Shown piece by piece: positions 8,505 through 17,738 of a DNA stretch of 64,000 bases (the stretch's first letter is position 1; each line of letters opens with the position of its first letter). The notes under the pieces are model-generated. The model ran no database searches. It saw only the letters and a list, made by a program, of their open reading frames with translations, and was not told where the DNA came from. This DNA is from Pseudorhodobacter wandonensis (GTDB taxonomy: Bacteria; Pseudomonadota; Alphaproteobacteria; Rhodobacterales; Rhodobacteraceae): assembly GCF_001202035.1 (NCBI RefSeq), contig NZ_LGHT01000026.1, forward strand, positions 62,001-126,000, in the 5' to 3' direction. Position numbers and translations under genes: made by a program.

Positions 8505-10289
8505 CTAGGCCTGCCCGTCGGTAAATTGCAACCGTGCCAGCCGCGCATACAGCCCCTCTTGGGCCACCAGTTCATCATGCGTGCCCATGGCCACAATCCG
8601 CCCTTCGTCAAACACCACAATCCGGTCGGCCTTTTTCACAGTGGCCAAACGGTGCGCCACCACAATGGTCGTGCGGGTTTTGGCCAGCTCGTCCACTGCC
8701 GCTTGCACCGCGCGCTCCGATTCCGCGTCCAAAGCACTGGTCGCCTCGTCCAGCAACAACACCGGCGCATCGCGCAAAATTGCCCGCGCAATCGCAATCC
8801 GCTGCTTTTGCCCGCCCGACAGCATCACCCCACGTTCACCAACAAAGGTGTCATAGCCTTGCGGCAGCGCGGTCAGAAACTCATGCGCGGCGGCGGCTTT
8901 GGCGGCGGCTTCAATCTCGGCATCGCTAGCCTCTGGCCGGCCGAAACGGATGTTTTCCCGCGCGCTTGCGCCAAAGATAACCGGGTCTTGCGGCACAAGC
9001 GCGATCGCTTGGCGATACTCGGCCCGCGCCATATCTTGCAAGTTCACACCGTCCAGCAACACGCGGCCACTCTGTGGGTCATAGAACCGCAAAATAAGCT
9101 GCAAAATCGTGGTCTTACCTGCGCCAGACGGCCCGACAAGCGCCACTGTCTCGCCCGCAGATATTGTCAAATCCACCCCATCCAAGGCAGAAATCTCGGG
9201 CCGTGCAGGGTATTGGAAATGCACATCCTCAAACGTGATTTCGCCGCGAACAGGGCTGGGCAGCGCCAGCGGCTTGGCCGGGTCCGTCACGCTATCTTCG
9301 GCGACCAACAGCTCGACCAGCCGCTCGGTCGCACCCGCTGCCCGCTGCAATTCGCCCCATATTTCCGACAGCGCCCCTACCGCCCCCGCCACCATGACTG
9401 AATAAATCAGGAACTGGATCAACTCGCCCGCGCTCATCACATCCGCCCGCACATCGCGCGCGCCAATCCATAAAACACCAACCACGCCGGTGAAAATCAG
9501 GAAAATCACGATCACGGTCATAACAGCCCGTGTGCCAATCCGCGTTTGCGCCGAGGCATAGGATTGCTCGGTCAAGTCGGCAAAACGCGCCCGCGTCGGC
9601 GCCTCATGCGTAAAGGCCTGCACGGTTTGCACCGACAGCAGCGCCTCGGATGCATTGCCCGAACTGCTCGCGATCAAATCCTGGTTTTCGCGGCTCAGGG
9701 TGCGCAAACGCCGCCCCAGCACGATAATCGGTATAACCACCCCCGGCACGATCAACAAAACCAACCCGGTCAGCTTGGCCGAGGTCAGCAGCAGCGCCAC
9801 CATCCCCCCAAGGAACAGCAGCAAATTGCGCAACGCAATCGACACCGAAGACCCGATCACCGACAAAATCAGCGTGGTATCCGTGGTCAGGCGGCTCAGC
9901 ACCTCACCCGTCATCAGGCGTTCGAAAAATGCGGGGCTCATCCCCATCACCTTGTCAAACAGCGCTTTGCGAATATCGGCTACCACGCGTTCACCCAAAC
10001 GTGTCACCAAATAATACCGCGCGCCGGTGCCCAGCGCCAACAGCACCGCAATCGCCAAGGCCGCGCCGAAATACTGGTCCAACAGGCCCGCGTTTTCCGA
10101 TGAAAACCCGTCCACCACCCGCCGCACCGCAAGCGGCAGCGCAAGCGAGACACAGGCCGTTGTAATCAGCGCCAGAACCGCTCCGATCACCAATCTGCGA
10201 TATGGCATCAAGAACGGGATCAACCCGCGCAATGCCCCCATCCTTTTCGATTTTTCGCGCTCTTCCAGCACTGTCGTATTTCGCGCCAT
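8505..10289 (-). CDS. ABC transporter, fused permease and ATPase (exporter type)
   Basis: A 594-residue half-transporter. Residues about 25-310 form the six-helix exporter membrane domain, and about 355-590 the nucleotide-binding domain with Walker A GPSGAGKTT, signature LSGGQKQR, Walker B LLLDEATSALD and the switch His in VAHRLATVKKAD. The family includes MsbA, lipid and multidrug exporters; the substrate is unknown. It probably works as a homodimer. The start at 10289 (MARNTTV) is preferred over the upstream in-frame ATG because the extension is not conserved-looking; the ribosome site is weak either way. Confidence 0.9.
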   Translation of the reverse strand: MARNTTVLEEREKSKRMGALRGLIPFLMPYRRLVIGAVLALITTACVSLALPLAVRRVVDGFSSENAGLLDQYFGAALAIAVLLALGTGARYYLVTRLGERVVADIRKALFDKVMGMSPAFFERLMTGEVLSRLTTDTTLILSVIGSSVSIALRNLLLFLGGMVALLLTSAKLTGLVLLIVPGVVIPIIVLGRRLRTLSRENQDLIASSSGNASEALLSVQTVQAFTHEAPTRARFADLTEQSYASAQTRIGTRAVMTVIVIFLIFTGVVGVLWIGARDVRADVMSAGELIQFLIYSVMVAGAVGALSEIWGELQRAAGATERLVELLVAEDSVTDPAKPLALPSPVRGEITFEDVHFQYPARPEISALDGVDLTISAGETVALVGPSGAGKTTILQLILRFYDPQSGRVLLDGVNLQDMARAEYRQAIALVPQDPVIFGASARENIRFGRPEASDAEIEAAAKAAAAHEFLTALPQGYDTFVGERGVMLSGGQKQRIAIARAILRDAPVLLLDEATSALDAESERAVQAAVDELAKTRTTIVVAHRLATVKKADRIVVFDEGRIVAMGTHDELVAQEGLYARLARLQFTDGQA

Positions 10290-10421
10290 GCTTATTCTGC
10301 CTTTAATTACACCACTTCCCTTTAGGCCTTGCGCCCGCACCTCGCAAGCACCCCAATTGCCGCGCCCCCTTTCCTAAGCCGCCTGCCTGTGCCACCTTCG
10401 CCGCAAAAGGGGGCAAAACAA

Positions 10422-11108
10422 ATGGCGATAACAACCTGCGTTTTTGATGCTTATGGCACGCTGTTTGACGTGGCCGGCGCCGCCCGCTTTGCCGCTGCCG
10501 AGCCAGGGCAGCAGGCCCTTGCCGCCATATGGCCGCAACTGGCCGAGGATTGGCGGCGCAAGCAGCTTGAATACACTTGGCTGCGCGCCATCACCGGCCA
10601 GCATTGCGATTTTCGTCAGGTCACCGCCGACGGGCTGGATTGGGCGATGGAGGCGCAAGGCATTGCAAACCCCGATTTGCGCGCCCGCCTGATGGCGTTG
10701 TATGACACGCTTCCCGCCTACCCCGAAGTGCCGGCGATACTGAAAACCCTGAAATCCCAAGGCTTTGCCACGGCGATTTTGTCAAACGGCAGCCCCGACA
10801 TGCTGGCCTCGGCCACCACCTCTGCGGGTATAACCGATCAGTTGGACGCCGTGCTATCGGTCGAATCCGTTGGCATTTTCAAACCGTCCGCCCGCGTCTA
10901 CGAACTGGTCGGCCAACATTTCGGCACCGCGCCCGATCAGGTGCTTTTCGTTTCCTCCAACGGTTGGGATGTCTGCTCGGCCGCCGGCTTTGGCTTTACC
11001 ACGGCTTGGGTAAACCGCGCGGGCCTGCCGCTCGACCGGCTTCCCGCCCAACCCGCGCATATCCTTTCCGACCTTAACAAAATCCCCCAAATCGCAGGTG
11101 CCGCATGA
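10422..11108 (+). CDS. Haloacid dehalogenase, type II
   Basis: A 228-residue HAD-superfamily hydrolase. The nucleophile motif is FDAYGTLFD at the N-terminus, followed by LSNGSPDML (motif 2), the IFKPS lysine (motif 3) and FVSSNGWDV (motif 4), the last being typical of L-2-haloacid dehalogenases. It would hydrolyse L-2-haloacids with inversion, though many such proteins are phosphatases of unknown substrate. The ATG at 10422 is the first that leaves only the HAD fold. The stop overlaps the next gene's start (ATGA), so it is coupled with the downstream hydrolase. Confidence 0.87.
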   Translation: MAITTCVFDAYGTLFDVAGAARFAAAEPGQQALAAIWPQLAEDWRRKQLEYTWLRAITGQHCDFRQVTADGLDWAMEAQGIANPDLRARLMALYDTLPAYPEVPAILKTLKSQGFATAILSNGSPDMLASATTSAGITDQLDAVLSVESVGIFKPSARVYELVGQHFGTAPDQVLFVSSNGWDVCSAAGFGFTTAWVNRAGLPLDRLPAQPAHILSDLNKIPQIAGAA

Positions 11109-11950
11109 CCCAGTTTTTCACAACAACCGATGGCACCCGCATCGCCTATACGGATCAGGGCAGTGGCACCCCCTTGCTGTGCCTGTCTGGCCTGACGCGC
11201 ACGATTCAGGATTTTGACTATATGCTCCCCCACCTGCCGCCCTGTCGCCTGATCCGCATGGATTATCGTGGGCGCGGTGCCAGCCAGTGGACCGGCGCCG
11301 CCACTTACACCGTCCCGCAAGAGGCCAAAGACGCGCTCGAATTGCTCGACCACCTGAATATCAGGCAAGCCGCCCTGCTTGGCACGTCGCGCGGCGGGCT
11401 CATCGCGATGGTTCTGGCCGCAACTGCCCACGACCGCCTGCTTGGCATCTGCTTTAATGACATCGGCCCCGAAATCCACAAACCGGGCTTGGCGCGCATC
11501 ATGGATTACGTTGGCCGCAATCCCCGCGTCAAAACCCATGCAGAACTGGCCGAGGCGCTGCCCGCCAACATGCCCGGCTTTGCCAATGTGCCCGCAACCC
11601 GTTGGCTGGCCGAGGCCCGCCTGCATTACACCGAAACGCCCCAAGGCCTGCGCATCACCTATGATCCGGCCTTGCGCGAGAGCTTTCTAAACGCGTTCAA
11701 AGGCCCCGAGGTTGACCTTTGGCCGCTGTTTGACGCCTGCGCGGGCCTGCCACTTGCCCTGATCCGCGGCGGCAATTCCGATCTGTTAACCCAAAGCTGC
11801 GCCGATGAAATGTGCCGCCGCCGCCCCGATATGGGCTTTGCCAATGTTCCTGACCGTGCGCATATCCCCTTTCTTGATGAACCGCAGGCTGTCGCGATCC
11901 TTAAGGCCTATCTTGATTCGGTTAAAATTCCACCCACAAGCTCAGTTTGA
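11105..11950 (+). CDS. Alpha/beta hydrolase
   Basis: A 281-residue alpha/beta-hydrolase-fold protein. The nucleophile elbow is GTSRGGLIAM near residue 97, the oxyanion region is CLSGLTRT, and the catalytic His is probably in DRAHIPFLDEP near the C-terminus. It is translationally coupled to the haloacid dehalogenase by a four-base ATGA overlap, suggesting a shared degradative role, but the substrate is unknown. Its last 29 bases overlap the 3' end of the convergent outer-membrane-like gene. Confidence 0.85.
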   Translation: MTQFFTTTDGTRIAYTDQGSGTPLLCLSGLTRTIQDFDYMLPHLPPCRLIRMDYRGRGASQWTGAATYTVPQEAKDALELLDHLNIRQAALLGTSRGGLIAMVLAATAHDRLLGICFNDIGPEIHKPGLARIMDYVGRNPRVKTHAELAEALPANMPGFANVPATRWLAEARLHYTETPQGLRITYDPALRESFLNAFKGPEVDLWPLFDACAGLPLALIRGGNSDLLTQSCADEMCRRRPDMGFANVPDRAHIPFLDEPQAVAILKAYLDSVKIPPTSSV

Positions 11951-12608
11951 TCCGCCGGTCTTTGGCGCCGATCACCCCGATTGACGGCGAAACCGCCAGA
12001 TGAGTTGGCCCCATGGCCAGCGCAGCGGTGGTTTCCAGCCGCATGCTCTGCGCCGTTCCACGCCGCCAATATTGCGCCTGTGCCATCAGTTTCAGCCATT
12101 TTCGCGGCTGCACGCCAACCCCCATATCCAGCTTGTAGGCCAGACCGTCGTTCAACCAATCGGTCGTCACGATATGTTCGGCCTGCGCATCAACCGTGGC
12201 CCAGCCCGCACCAATCGGGGTTTCAAACCCTTTGCCCCAAAACAGACCCGCGCGCACGGCAATTTCAGACACGCCTTTCAGATGCGGAAAGGCAAAAACA
12301 GCGGTAGTTTCGCGCAGCTCGGCCGCCAGCCCCGCCGACAGAATCGCCCCGCCTTTGCCGCGCCACAGCGGGTGCTGGATAAACTGGCTGACATCAGGCA
12401 GGCGCCGCCCGCGCGGCATCGTGACCTCGGTCCCCAAGGTCCAGTCTTTGCCCACCCCGTATTCGGCATAGATCTGGCTCCGCAACTGATCGCCCGAAAG
12501 CGCTATGAAAAACTGCCCCTTGTCGCGCGGCCAGGCACCGGCCTGCGCCATCTCGGCCGCAAAGCCCGAAACCCAACAGATCAAAACTGCCAAAGCCCAA
12601 CGCATCAT
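11922..12608 (-). CDS. Predicted exported beta-barrel-like protein, unknown function
   Basis: A 228-residue protein with an N-terminal signal peptide (hydrophobic ALAVLICWVSGFAAEMA, cleavage likely after AQA). The mature part is rich in alternating polar/hydrophobic strands and aromatic residues and ends in Phe (LWVEF), a hallmark of outer-membrane beta-barrel substrates of the BAM complex. I do not recognise a named family. It is monocistronic and convergent with the hydrolase, overlapping by 29 bases. Confidence 0.72.
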   Translation of the reverse strand: MMRWALAVLICWVSGFAAEMAQAGAWPRDKGQFFIALSGDQLRSQIYAEYGVGKDWTLGTEVTMPRGRRLPDVSQFIQHPLWRGKGGAILSAGLAAELRETTAVFAFPHLKGVSEIAVRAGLFWGKGFETPIGAGWATVDAQAEHIVTTDWLNDGLAYKLDMGVGVQPRKWLKLMAQAQYWRRGTAQSMRLETTAALAMGPTHLAVSPSIGVIGAKDRRIKLSLWVEF

Positions 12609-12674
12609 GGCGCCCCCCTTTGGCTGACGATGCCGCGAAATGGGTTAACAGGGCGTAAAGGCGATCGCTAAAGA

Positions 12675-12700
12675 TTGACTGTTCTCGCCCAAACCGCCAG
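12675..12700 (+). promoter_or_regulatory. Candidate promoter of the PLP dehydratase gene
   Basis: TTGACT at 12675-12680 is followed by a plausible -10 (AGCTAT after 18 bases, or CTATAG after 20). The preceding AAAGA and the downstream CTCGCCCAA are shared with the purC promoter at 3340-3359. Confidence 0.5.
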
Positions 12701-12728
12701 CTATAGGCAGCACAGCCAAGGAAGCCCC

Positions 12729-13706
12729 ATGCCCACCATCGCCGATATTGACGCAGCCGCACTCCGCCTCCAAGGGCATGTCCGCCGCACGCCACTTTTA
12801 TCCTCGCCCTTTCTGGATGAGATCGCGGGTCGGCGGGTCTTTGTTAAGGCCGAATGTCTGCAACACACCGGCTCGTTCAAATTTCGCGGCGCATGGTCGG
12901 CGGTTTCGGCGCTTGACCCCGCGCTGCGGGCCAAAGGCGTCATCGCCTTCTCCTCGGGCAATCACGCCCAAGGTGTGGCCTTGGCGGCCAAACAGCACGG
13001 CATCCCGGCTGTCATCGTCATGCCCGCCGATGCGCCGCGCCTTAAAATCGCCAACACCCACGCCTTTGGCGCCGAAGTCGTGCTGTATGACCGCGCAACC
13101 GAAGACCGTGACGCCATCGGCGCGCACCTTGCCTCGGAACGCGGCCTGACCCTGATCAAACCTTTTGACAATGAAATGGTAATCGCGGGCCAGGCGACCG
13201 CCGGCCTAGAAATCAGTGAACAAGCCGCAGAAAACGGCGTAACCGATGCCGATGTGCTGGTCTGTTGCGGTGGCGGTGGCCTGACCTCGGGCATCGCGCT
13301 TGCCCTTGATGCGCGCAGCCCGAACCTGCGCGCCCGCCCGGTCGAGCCTGCAGGCTTTGACGATGTCACCCGCAGCCTTCTCAGCGGAAAAGCCGAAAGA
13401 AACACCAGCCTTTCCGGCTCGCTCTGCGACGCCATAATTACCCCCACACCGGGCCAGATAACCCTGCCGATCATGCAGCACCATTGCGGCGCAGGCATCG
13501 TGGTCACGGATGAAGAGGCCCTGCGCGCCATTGCCCTTGCATGGCTACGCCTGAAAATCGTGTTGGAACCGGGGGGCGCCGTCTCGCTTGCGGCGGCGCT
13601 GTTCCATGGGGAACAAATCACTTCGCGCGACGTGATCTGCGTGGTCTCGGGCGGCAATGTCGACCCTGATATCTTTATCCGCGCCCTCGCCACCCTTGCC
13701 GAATGA
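12729..13706 (+). CDS. Threonine/serine dehydratase (PLP fold type II)
   Basis: A 325-residue PLP enzyme that would deaminate threonine or serine to a 2-oxo acid plus ammonia. The Schiff-base lysine sits in GSFKFRGA, the substrate loop is SSGNHAQG, and the phosphate-binding glycine loop is CCGGGGL. There is no C-terminal ACT regulatory domain, so it matches the short catabolic or serine-racemase-like type, not biosynthetic IlvA. The ATG at 12729 has AAGGA 8-12 bases upstream. Hydroxyaspartate dehydratase activity cannot be excluded. Confidence 0.87.
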   Translation: MPTIADIDAAALRLQGHVRRTPLLSSPFLDEIAGRRVFVKAECLQHTGSFKFRGAWSAVSALDPALRAKGVIAFSSGNHAQGVALAAKQHGIPAVIVMPADAPRLKIANTHAFGAEVVLYDRATEDRDAIGAHLASERGLTLIKPFDNEMVIAGQATAGLEISEQAAENGVTDADVLVCCGGGGLTSGIALALDARSPNLRARPVEPAGFDDVTRSLLSGKAERNTSLSGSLCDAIITPTPGQITLPIMQHHCGAGIVVTDEEALRAIALAWLRLKIVLEPGGAVSLAAALFHGEQITSRDVICVVSGGNVDPDIFIRALATLAE

Positions 13707-13888
13707 CAGTCTACTGCAACCAAATTTTGTGCTAGACTTGGGTCATAAGGCATTCAGCCTCTCCGATCGTTGCAGTTGAGTGCCGGGTATAAGCGCAGTG
13801 TTGACAGATATTTGTTAACAACGTCCTTCTCATCGCCGGTTTGCCGCGGCATTGGCACCAAACCGGCCCCATTCGCATAGGCAACCCG

Positions 13889-14236
13889 ATGGAACCCCCT
13901 CCTACGGTTACGATTTCGTTTTTACAGCCGGCCACTATCGGCCTGATTCTAATGGCAGCTTTGGGCTATAGCGTTGCAACAATCGGCCTGAAAATGGGGG
14001 CCACGGCGCTGAACGGTGCGGCGGTTCTGGTCATCGCCCTCGGGCTTGGGGCAGCCGTTGTCGGCGAATTGACCGCCCTGCGCAGCGCCAACCTTGGCCC
14101 GATCTACATTGCCATTATCGGCACCGAATCCCTGATCGTCATGCTGTACGCGTGGTTCATCGGCGAGCCGCTCAGCACGCGACAGATTGGCGGTGCAGGC
14201 ATGGTCGTCGCCGGGCTGATACTGGTGAACCAATAG
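13889..14236 (+). CDS. SMR/EmrE-like four-helix membrane protein lacking the key glutamate
   Basis: A 115-residue protein with four hydrophobic helices. The C-terminal half (PIYIAIIGTESLIVMLYAW then a helix ending AGLILVN) aligns with EmrE from its Tyr40 region to its end. In the first helix, the position of the essential EmrE Glu14 appears to be Tyr (AALGYSVAT), so proton-coupled drug export by the classical mechanism is doubtful. I recall small proteins like this in Rhodobacterales databases misnamed '5-aminolevulinate synthase'. The start is uncertain; an in-frame ATG at 13841 would add 16 hydrophilic residues. Confidence 0.7.
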   Translation: MEPPPTVTISFLQPATIGLILMAALGYSVATIGLKMGATALNGAAVLVIALGLGAAVVGELTALRSANLGPIYIAIIGTESLIVMLYAWFIGEPLSTRQIGGAGMVVAGLILVNQ

Positions 14237-14311
14237 CCACACCGGCCCGATACCCCCTTGCAGCCTGCCCGCCATTGGCCGACAAACACGCCATCAAACG
14301 ATGGACGCCCC

Positions 14312-15106
14312 ATGCCCCACTACGCCCCCTGCGGCGATGACCGCATCGCCTATTACACCCAAGGCCCAAGCGACGGCCCCACTCTCGTTCTGGCCCATGC
14401 CATGGCGATGGACAGCCGCCAGTGGGATGCCATCCTGCCGCTTTTACCGCCCTCTTTGCGTGTCTTGCGTTATGATCTGCGCGGCCACGGCAATTCGTCT
14501 GCGCCCCCCGCCCCCTATAGTATGGGCGCGCTGATCCGCGACGCCGAAACCCTGCTCGACCATTTGAACATCCGCGATTGCGTGTTTGTGGGCTCTTCGC
14601 TTGGCGGCATGGTGGCCCAAGGGCTCGCTGTCAAACGGCTTGACCAAATCCGCGCATTGGTGCTGACAAATACCGCCACCAAACGCGGCACCAAAGACAT
14701 CTGGGCCCGCCTGATCGCAAATATCGAAACCAACGGGGCACTAGCCTATCTCACCACAGATTTTGCCCAAAGCTTTTCGGCCAGCTTCCGCAAAACCCCG
14801 GAGGCGCGGCTTTGGCAAACCCGCCACCTCGCGCAAAACCCGCAAACCATCCTTGGTTGCGCCGCCGCCATCGCAGGCACCGATTTCTACACCACCACCG
14901 CCAGCCTGCGCCTTGCCACCCTTGTCATCGGCAGCGCCAATGATGCCATCACCCCTGCCGATATGGCGCGTGAACTGGCAAACCTCATCCCCGGCGCCAG
15001 CTTTCACCTCATCACCAAATCCGGCCATTTTCCGATGATCGAACACCCCGCCGCCTTCGCCAGCGCGCTTGGCAGCTTCCTTACCGCTATCGGCCACTGC
15101 GCATGA
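14312..15106 (+). CDS. Alpha/beta hydrolase (3-oxoadipate enol-lactonase-like)
   Basis: A 264-residue alpha/beta hydrolase. The nucleophile elbow is GSSLGGMVAQ near residue 93; the catalytic Asp is likely in GSANDAITP and the His in SGHFPMIEHP. Domain spacing and the sequence YDLRGHGNS resemble PcaD-type enol-lactonases, but no other protocatechuate genes are nearby, so the specific activity is not supported. The stop overlaps the MFS start by four bases (ATGA), implying co-translation with the transporter. Confidence 0.82.
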   Translation: MPHYAPCGDDRIAYYTQGPSDGPTLVLAHAMAMDSRQWDAILPLLPPSLRVLRYDLRGHGNSSAPPAPYSMGALIRDAETLLDHLNIRDCVFVGSSLGGMVAQGLAVKRLDQIRALVLTNTATKRGTKDIWARLIANIETNGALAYLTTDFAQSFSASFRKTPEARLWQTRHLAQNPQTILGCAAAIAGTDFYTTTASLRLATLVIGSANDAITPADMARELANLIPGASFHLITKSGHFPMIEHPAAFASALGSFLTAIGHCA

Positions 15107-16326
15107 CGCCCGCACCCCGCCTCGCGCTCGGCTTTATCCTGATCACGGTCACACTCGATGCCATCGGCATCGGCCTGATCTTTCCGGTCATGCCCGACCT
15201 TATCGCCTCGGTCACATCCGGCACCATCGCGACCGAGGCCCTCTGGGCCGGCGTCCTCGCGACCTCTTTCGCGGTCATGCAATTCATCTTTGGCCCCGTC
15301 ATCGGCTCGCTGTCCGACCATTTCGGCCGCCGCCCCATCCTGCTTGTATCTCTTGCGGCCATGGCGCTGGCCTATCTTGGCATGGCGCTGGCCCCGACCA
15401 TCTGGCTCTTGCTCGCCGCACGCCTGCTCGCGGGTATCACCTCGGCCACGCAATCCACCGCCTCGGCCTATATTGCTGACATCACGCCACCAGCCGACCG
15501 AGGCCGCCGCTTCGGCCTGCTCGGCGCCTGCTTTGGCGTCGGCTTTGTGCTTGGGCCTATGCTCGGCGGGCTCATCGCGGGGCTGGATACCCGCGCGCCG
15601 TTCTTTGCCGCCGCCCTCATGGCGCTGGCCAACCTAGCCCTCGGCCTGATCGTGCTGCCCGAAACCGTGACCGACCGCACCCGCCGCCCCTTTACTTGGG
15701 CGCGTGGCAACCCGATCGGCGCGTTGCGCAGCCTCGCGCAACTCCCCGGCCTCAAACGCCCGCTCATTACCTTTCTCATCATCGCCATTGCGATGAACGT
15801 CTACCCGTCAATCTGGGCTTTCTTCGGCAAAGCCCGCTTTGACTGGGATACAAAAATGATCGGCCTCTCGCTCGGCGTTTATGGCCTCAGCTACGGCATT
15901 GGTCAGGCGCTGCTGGTCGGCCCCCTTATCAAACGCTTCGGCGAACACCGTGCCGCAACCTACGGCATGTGGGTCGATGTGATCTGCCTCACCGCGCTCG
16001 GCCTTGTCACCTCTGGCACCGTCGCACTCATGCTCACCCCGATCACCGCCCTCGGCGGCGTCGTCACCCCCGCCTTGCAGGCTATCTTGTCGCGCGATAC
16101 CCCCGACAACGCCCAAGGCGAACTCCAAGGCGTGCTCGCCTCGCTCAACGCCATCGCGATGATCACGGCCCCCTTGGCCATGACCGCCACCTTCGCCCAT
16201 TTCACCGCCCCCAACGCCTCTATCTTCGCCCCCGGCGCGCCTTTCCTGCTTGCGGCAATCCTCATGTTCGCCGCAATCGCCCTCCACGTCAAAAACCCCC
16301 TAGACCACCCCGAAACCCGCCCCTAA
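15103..16326 (+). CDS. MFS transporter, TetA/TCR family
   Basis: A 407-residue, twelve-helix major facilitator. The loop 2-3 signature GSLSDHFGRRP and the antiporter motif C-like GPMLGGLIAG place it with the tetracycline-resistance (DHA1) drug:proton antiporters. Inner-membrane efflux is expected; whether tetracycline is a substrate is unknown, since many chromosomal relatives do not confer resistance. It is coupled to the preceding hydrolase, and a TetR regulator lies 1.4 kb downstream beyond an enolase-superfamily gene. Confidence 0.87.
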   Translation: MTPAPRLALGFILITVTLDAIGIGLIFPVMPDLIASVTSGTIATEALWAGVLATSFAVMQFIFGPVIGSLSDHFGRRPILLVSLAAMALAYLGMALAPTIWLLLAARLLAGITSATQSTASAYIADITPPADRGRRFGLLGACFGVGFVLGPMLGGLIAGLDTRAPFFAAALMALANLALGLIVLPETVTDRTRRPFTWARGNPIGALRSLAQLPGLKRPLITFLIIAIAMNVYPSIWAFFGKARFDWDTKMIGLSLGVYGLSYGIGQALLVGPLIKRFGEHRAATYGMWVDVICLTALGLVTSGTVALMLTPITALGGVVTPALQAILSRDTPDNAQGELQGVLASLNAIAMITAPLAMTATFAHFTAPNASIFAPGAPFLLAAILMFAAIALHVKNPLDHPETRP

Positions 16327-16384
16327 CATCATCTATCGAAAAATATCCCACGGGGGGGTCCGGGGGGGCGTGAAGCCCCCCCGG
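16327..16384 (+). repeat. AAATATCC-type post-gene repeat with G/C hairpin, copy 2
   Basis: Starts immediately after the MFS TAA. It reads CATCATCTATCG, AAAAATATCCCAC, a G run, then a hairpin whose stem CCGGGGGGGC (16360-16369) pairs with GCCCCCCCGG (16375-16384). No T tract follows, so it is not a canonical terminator. Confidence 0.8.
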
Positions 16385-16414
16385 CGCCTGCCACAAAAAT
16401 CCGAAAGCCCAAGC

Positions 16415-17659
16415 ATGCGCCTAGAATCCCTCGAAATCTTCACCGTAGCCCCCCCTGCCCCCGGCTGGGGCGGCCGCTACTGGATCTTTACCAAGCTCAC
16501 CACCGCCTGCGGCATCATCGGCTATGGCGAGGCTTATGCCTCCACCGTCGGCCCCAAGGCGATGCAGGCCGTGATCGAGGATGTCTTTGCCCGCCACATG
16601 CAAGGCGAAAACCCAGAAAACATCGAGCTGATGTTCCGCCGCGCCTATTCCTCGGGCTTCACCCAACGCCCCGACCCCACCGTCATCGGCGCCTTCTCGG
16701 GGCTGGAAATGGCTTGCTGGGATATCCTCGGCAAGGCCCGCAACCGTCCGGTCTGGGCACTCTTGGGCGGAAAAATGAACGCACGGCTGCGCTCTTACAC
16801 CTATCTCTATCCCGCACCCGGTCAAGAAACCCCCGATTTCTGGGTCTCACCCGAGGCCGCAGCCGAGGCCGCGCTTCGCTTTGTCAACATGGGCTTTACA
16901 GCCGTCAAATTCGACCCCGCCGGTCCCTATACCATCCGCGGCGGCCATATGCCCGCCATGACCGACATCACCCGCTCGGTCGCCTTCTGCAAAGCCATCC
17001 GCGAGGCTGTGGGCGACCGCGCCGATCTTCTTTTCGGCACCCATGGCCAGTTTTCCACCCCCGGCGCCATCCGGCTTGGCCAAGCGATCGAACCCTACCT
17101 GCCGCTCTGGTACGAAGAACCCATCCCGCCAGACAACCTTGCCGAATTTGCCAATGTCGCGAATAGCGTCCGCATCCCGCTGGCCACAGGCGAGCGCATG
17201 TCCACCAAGGCCGAGTTCGGCGCCCTCCTCCGCCACGGCGGCGTCAAAATCCTGCAACCCGCCTTGGGCCGCGTCGGTGGCATCTGGGAGGCCAAGAAAA
17301 TCGCCGCCATGGCCGAAGTGTTCAACGCCGAAATGGCCCCCCATCTTTATGCAGGCCCCGTAGAATGGGCTGCCAACCTGCATCTTGCCGCCTCTATCCC
17401 CAACCTCCTCATGGTGGAAACCATTGAAACCGGCGGCAGCTTTCACCAAAAGCTGATCAAAAACTCGATCAAATGGGAAAATGGCTATGTCCTCCCCCCC
17501 GAAGCCCCCGGCCTCGGCATCGAGTTTGACGAAGATGTCGCCCGCGCCCACCCCTATACCGGCACCGGCCTGCATCTGGAAATGCAAGAGGCCCCTTGCG
17601 ACTATACCAACGGCAACCGCTTTGAAGGCGGCGCACCTTCACAAAAAACCTCACAATAA
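16415..17659 (+). CDS. Mandelate racemase/muconate lactonizing enzyme family protein
   Basis: A 414-residue enolase-superfamily protein with the N-terminal capping domain and C-terminal barrel. Metal ligand two is in WYEEP and ligand three in ATGERM; a likely general-base His is in APHLYAGP. At the first metal-ligand position, where mandelate racemase has a VDYNQ-type motif, this protein has GTHGQ, so Asp is replaced and His may serve. Substrate is probably a sugar acid (inference). The ATG at 16415 fits the family N-terminus (MRLESLEIF); an upstream in-frame ATG lies inside the preceding repeat. Confidence 0.87.
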   Translation: MRLESLEIFTVAPPAPGWGGRYWIFTKLTTACGIIGYGEAYASTVGPKAMQAVIEDVFARHMQGENPENIELMFRRAYSSGFTQRPDPTVIGAFSGLEMACWDILGKARNRPVWALLGGKMNARLRSYTYLYPAPGQETPDFWVSPEAAAEAALRFVNMGFTAVKFDPAGPYTIRGGHMPAMTDITRSVAFCKAIREAVGDRADLLFGTHGQFSTPGAIRLGQAIEPYLPLWYEEPIPPDNLAEFANVANSVRIPLATGERMSTKAEFGALLRHGGVKILQPALGRVGGIWEAKKIAAMAEVFNAEMAPHLYAGPVEWAANLHLAASIPNLLMVETIETGGSFHQKLIKNSIKWENGYVLPPEAPGLGIEFDEDVARAHPYTGTGLHLEMQEAPCDYTNGNRFEGGAPSQKTSQ

Positions 17660-17738
17660 CTGCCATATACCCTGCGGGCCCGCTTTCCATTGGCGCGCCC
17701 GCAGGCTAGGCTGAACCCCGTTCAACAAGGTTCACCCC

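Noticed and set aside
13801-13830. TTGACA with TTGTTAACAA as promoter of the SMR-like gene
   Set aside because: A good -35 but no acceptable -10 at 16-18 bases; not listed as a feature.
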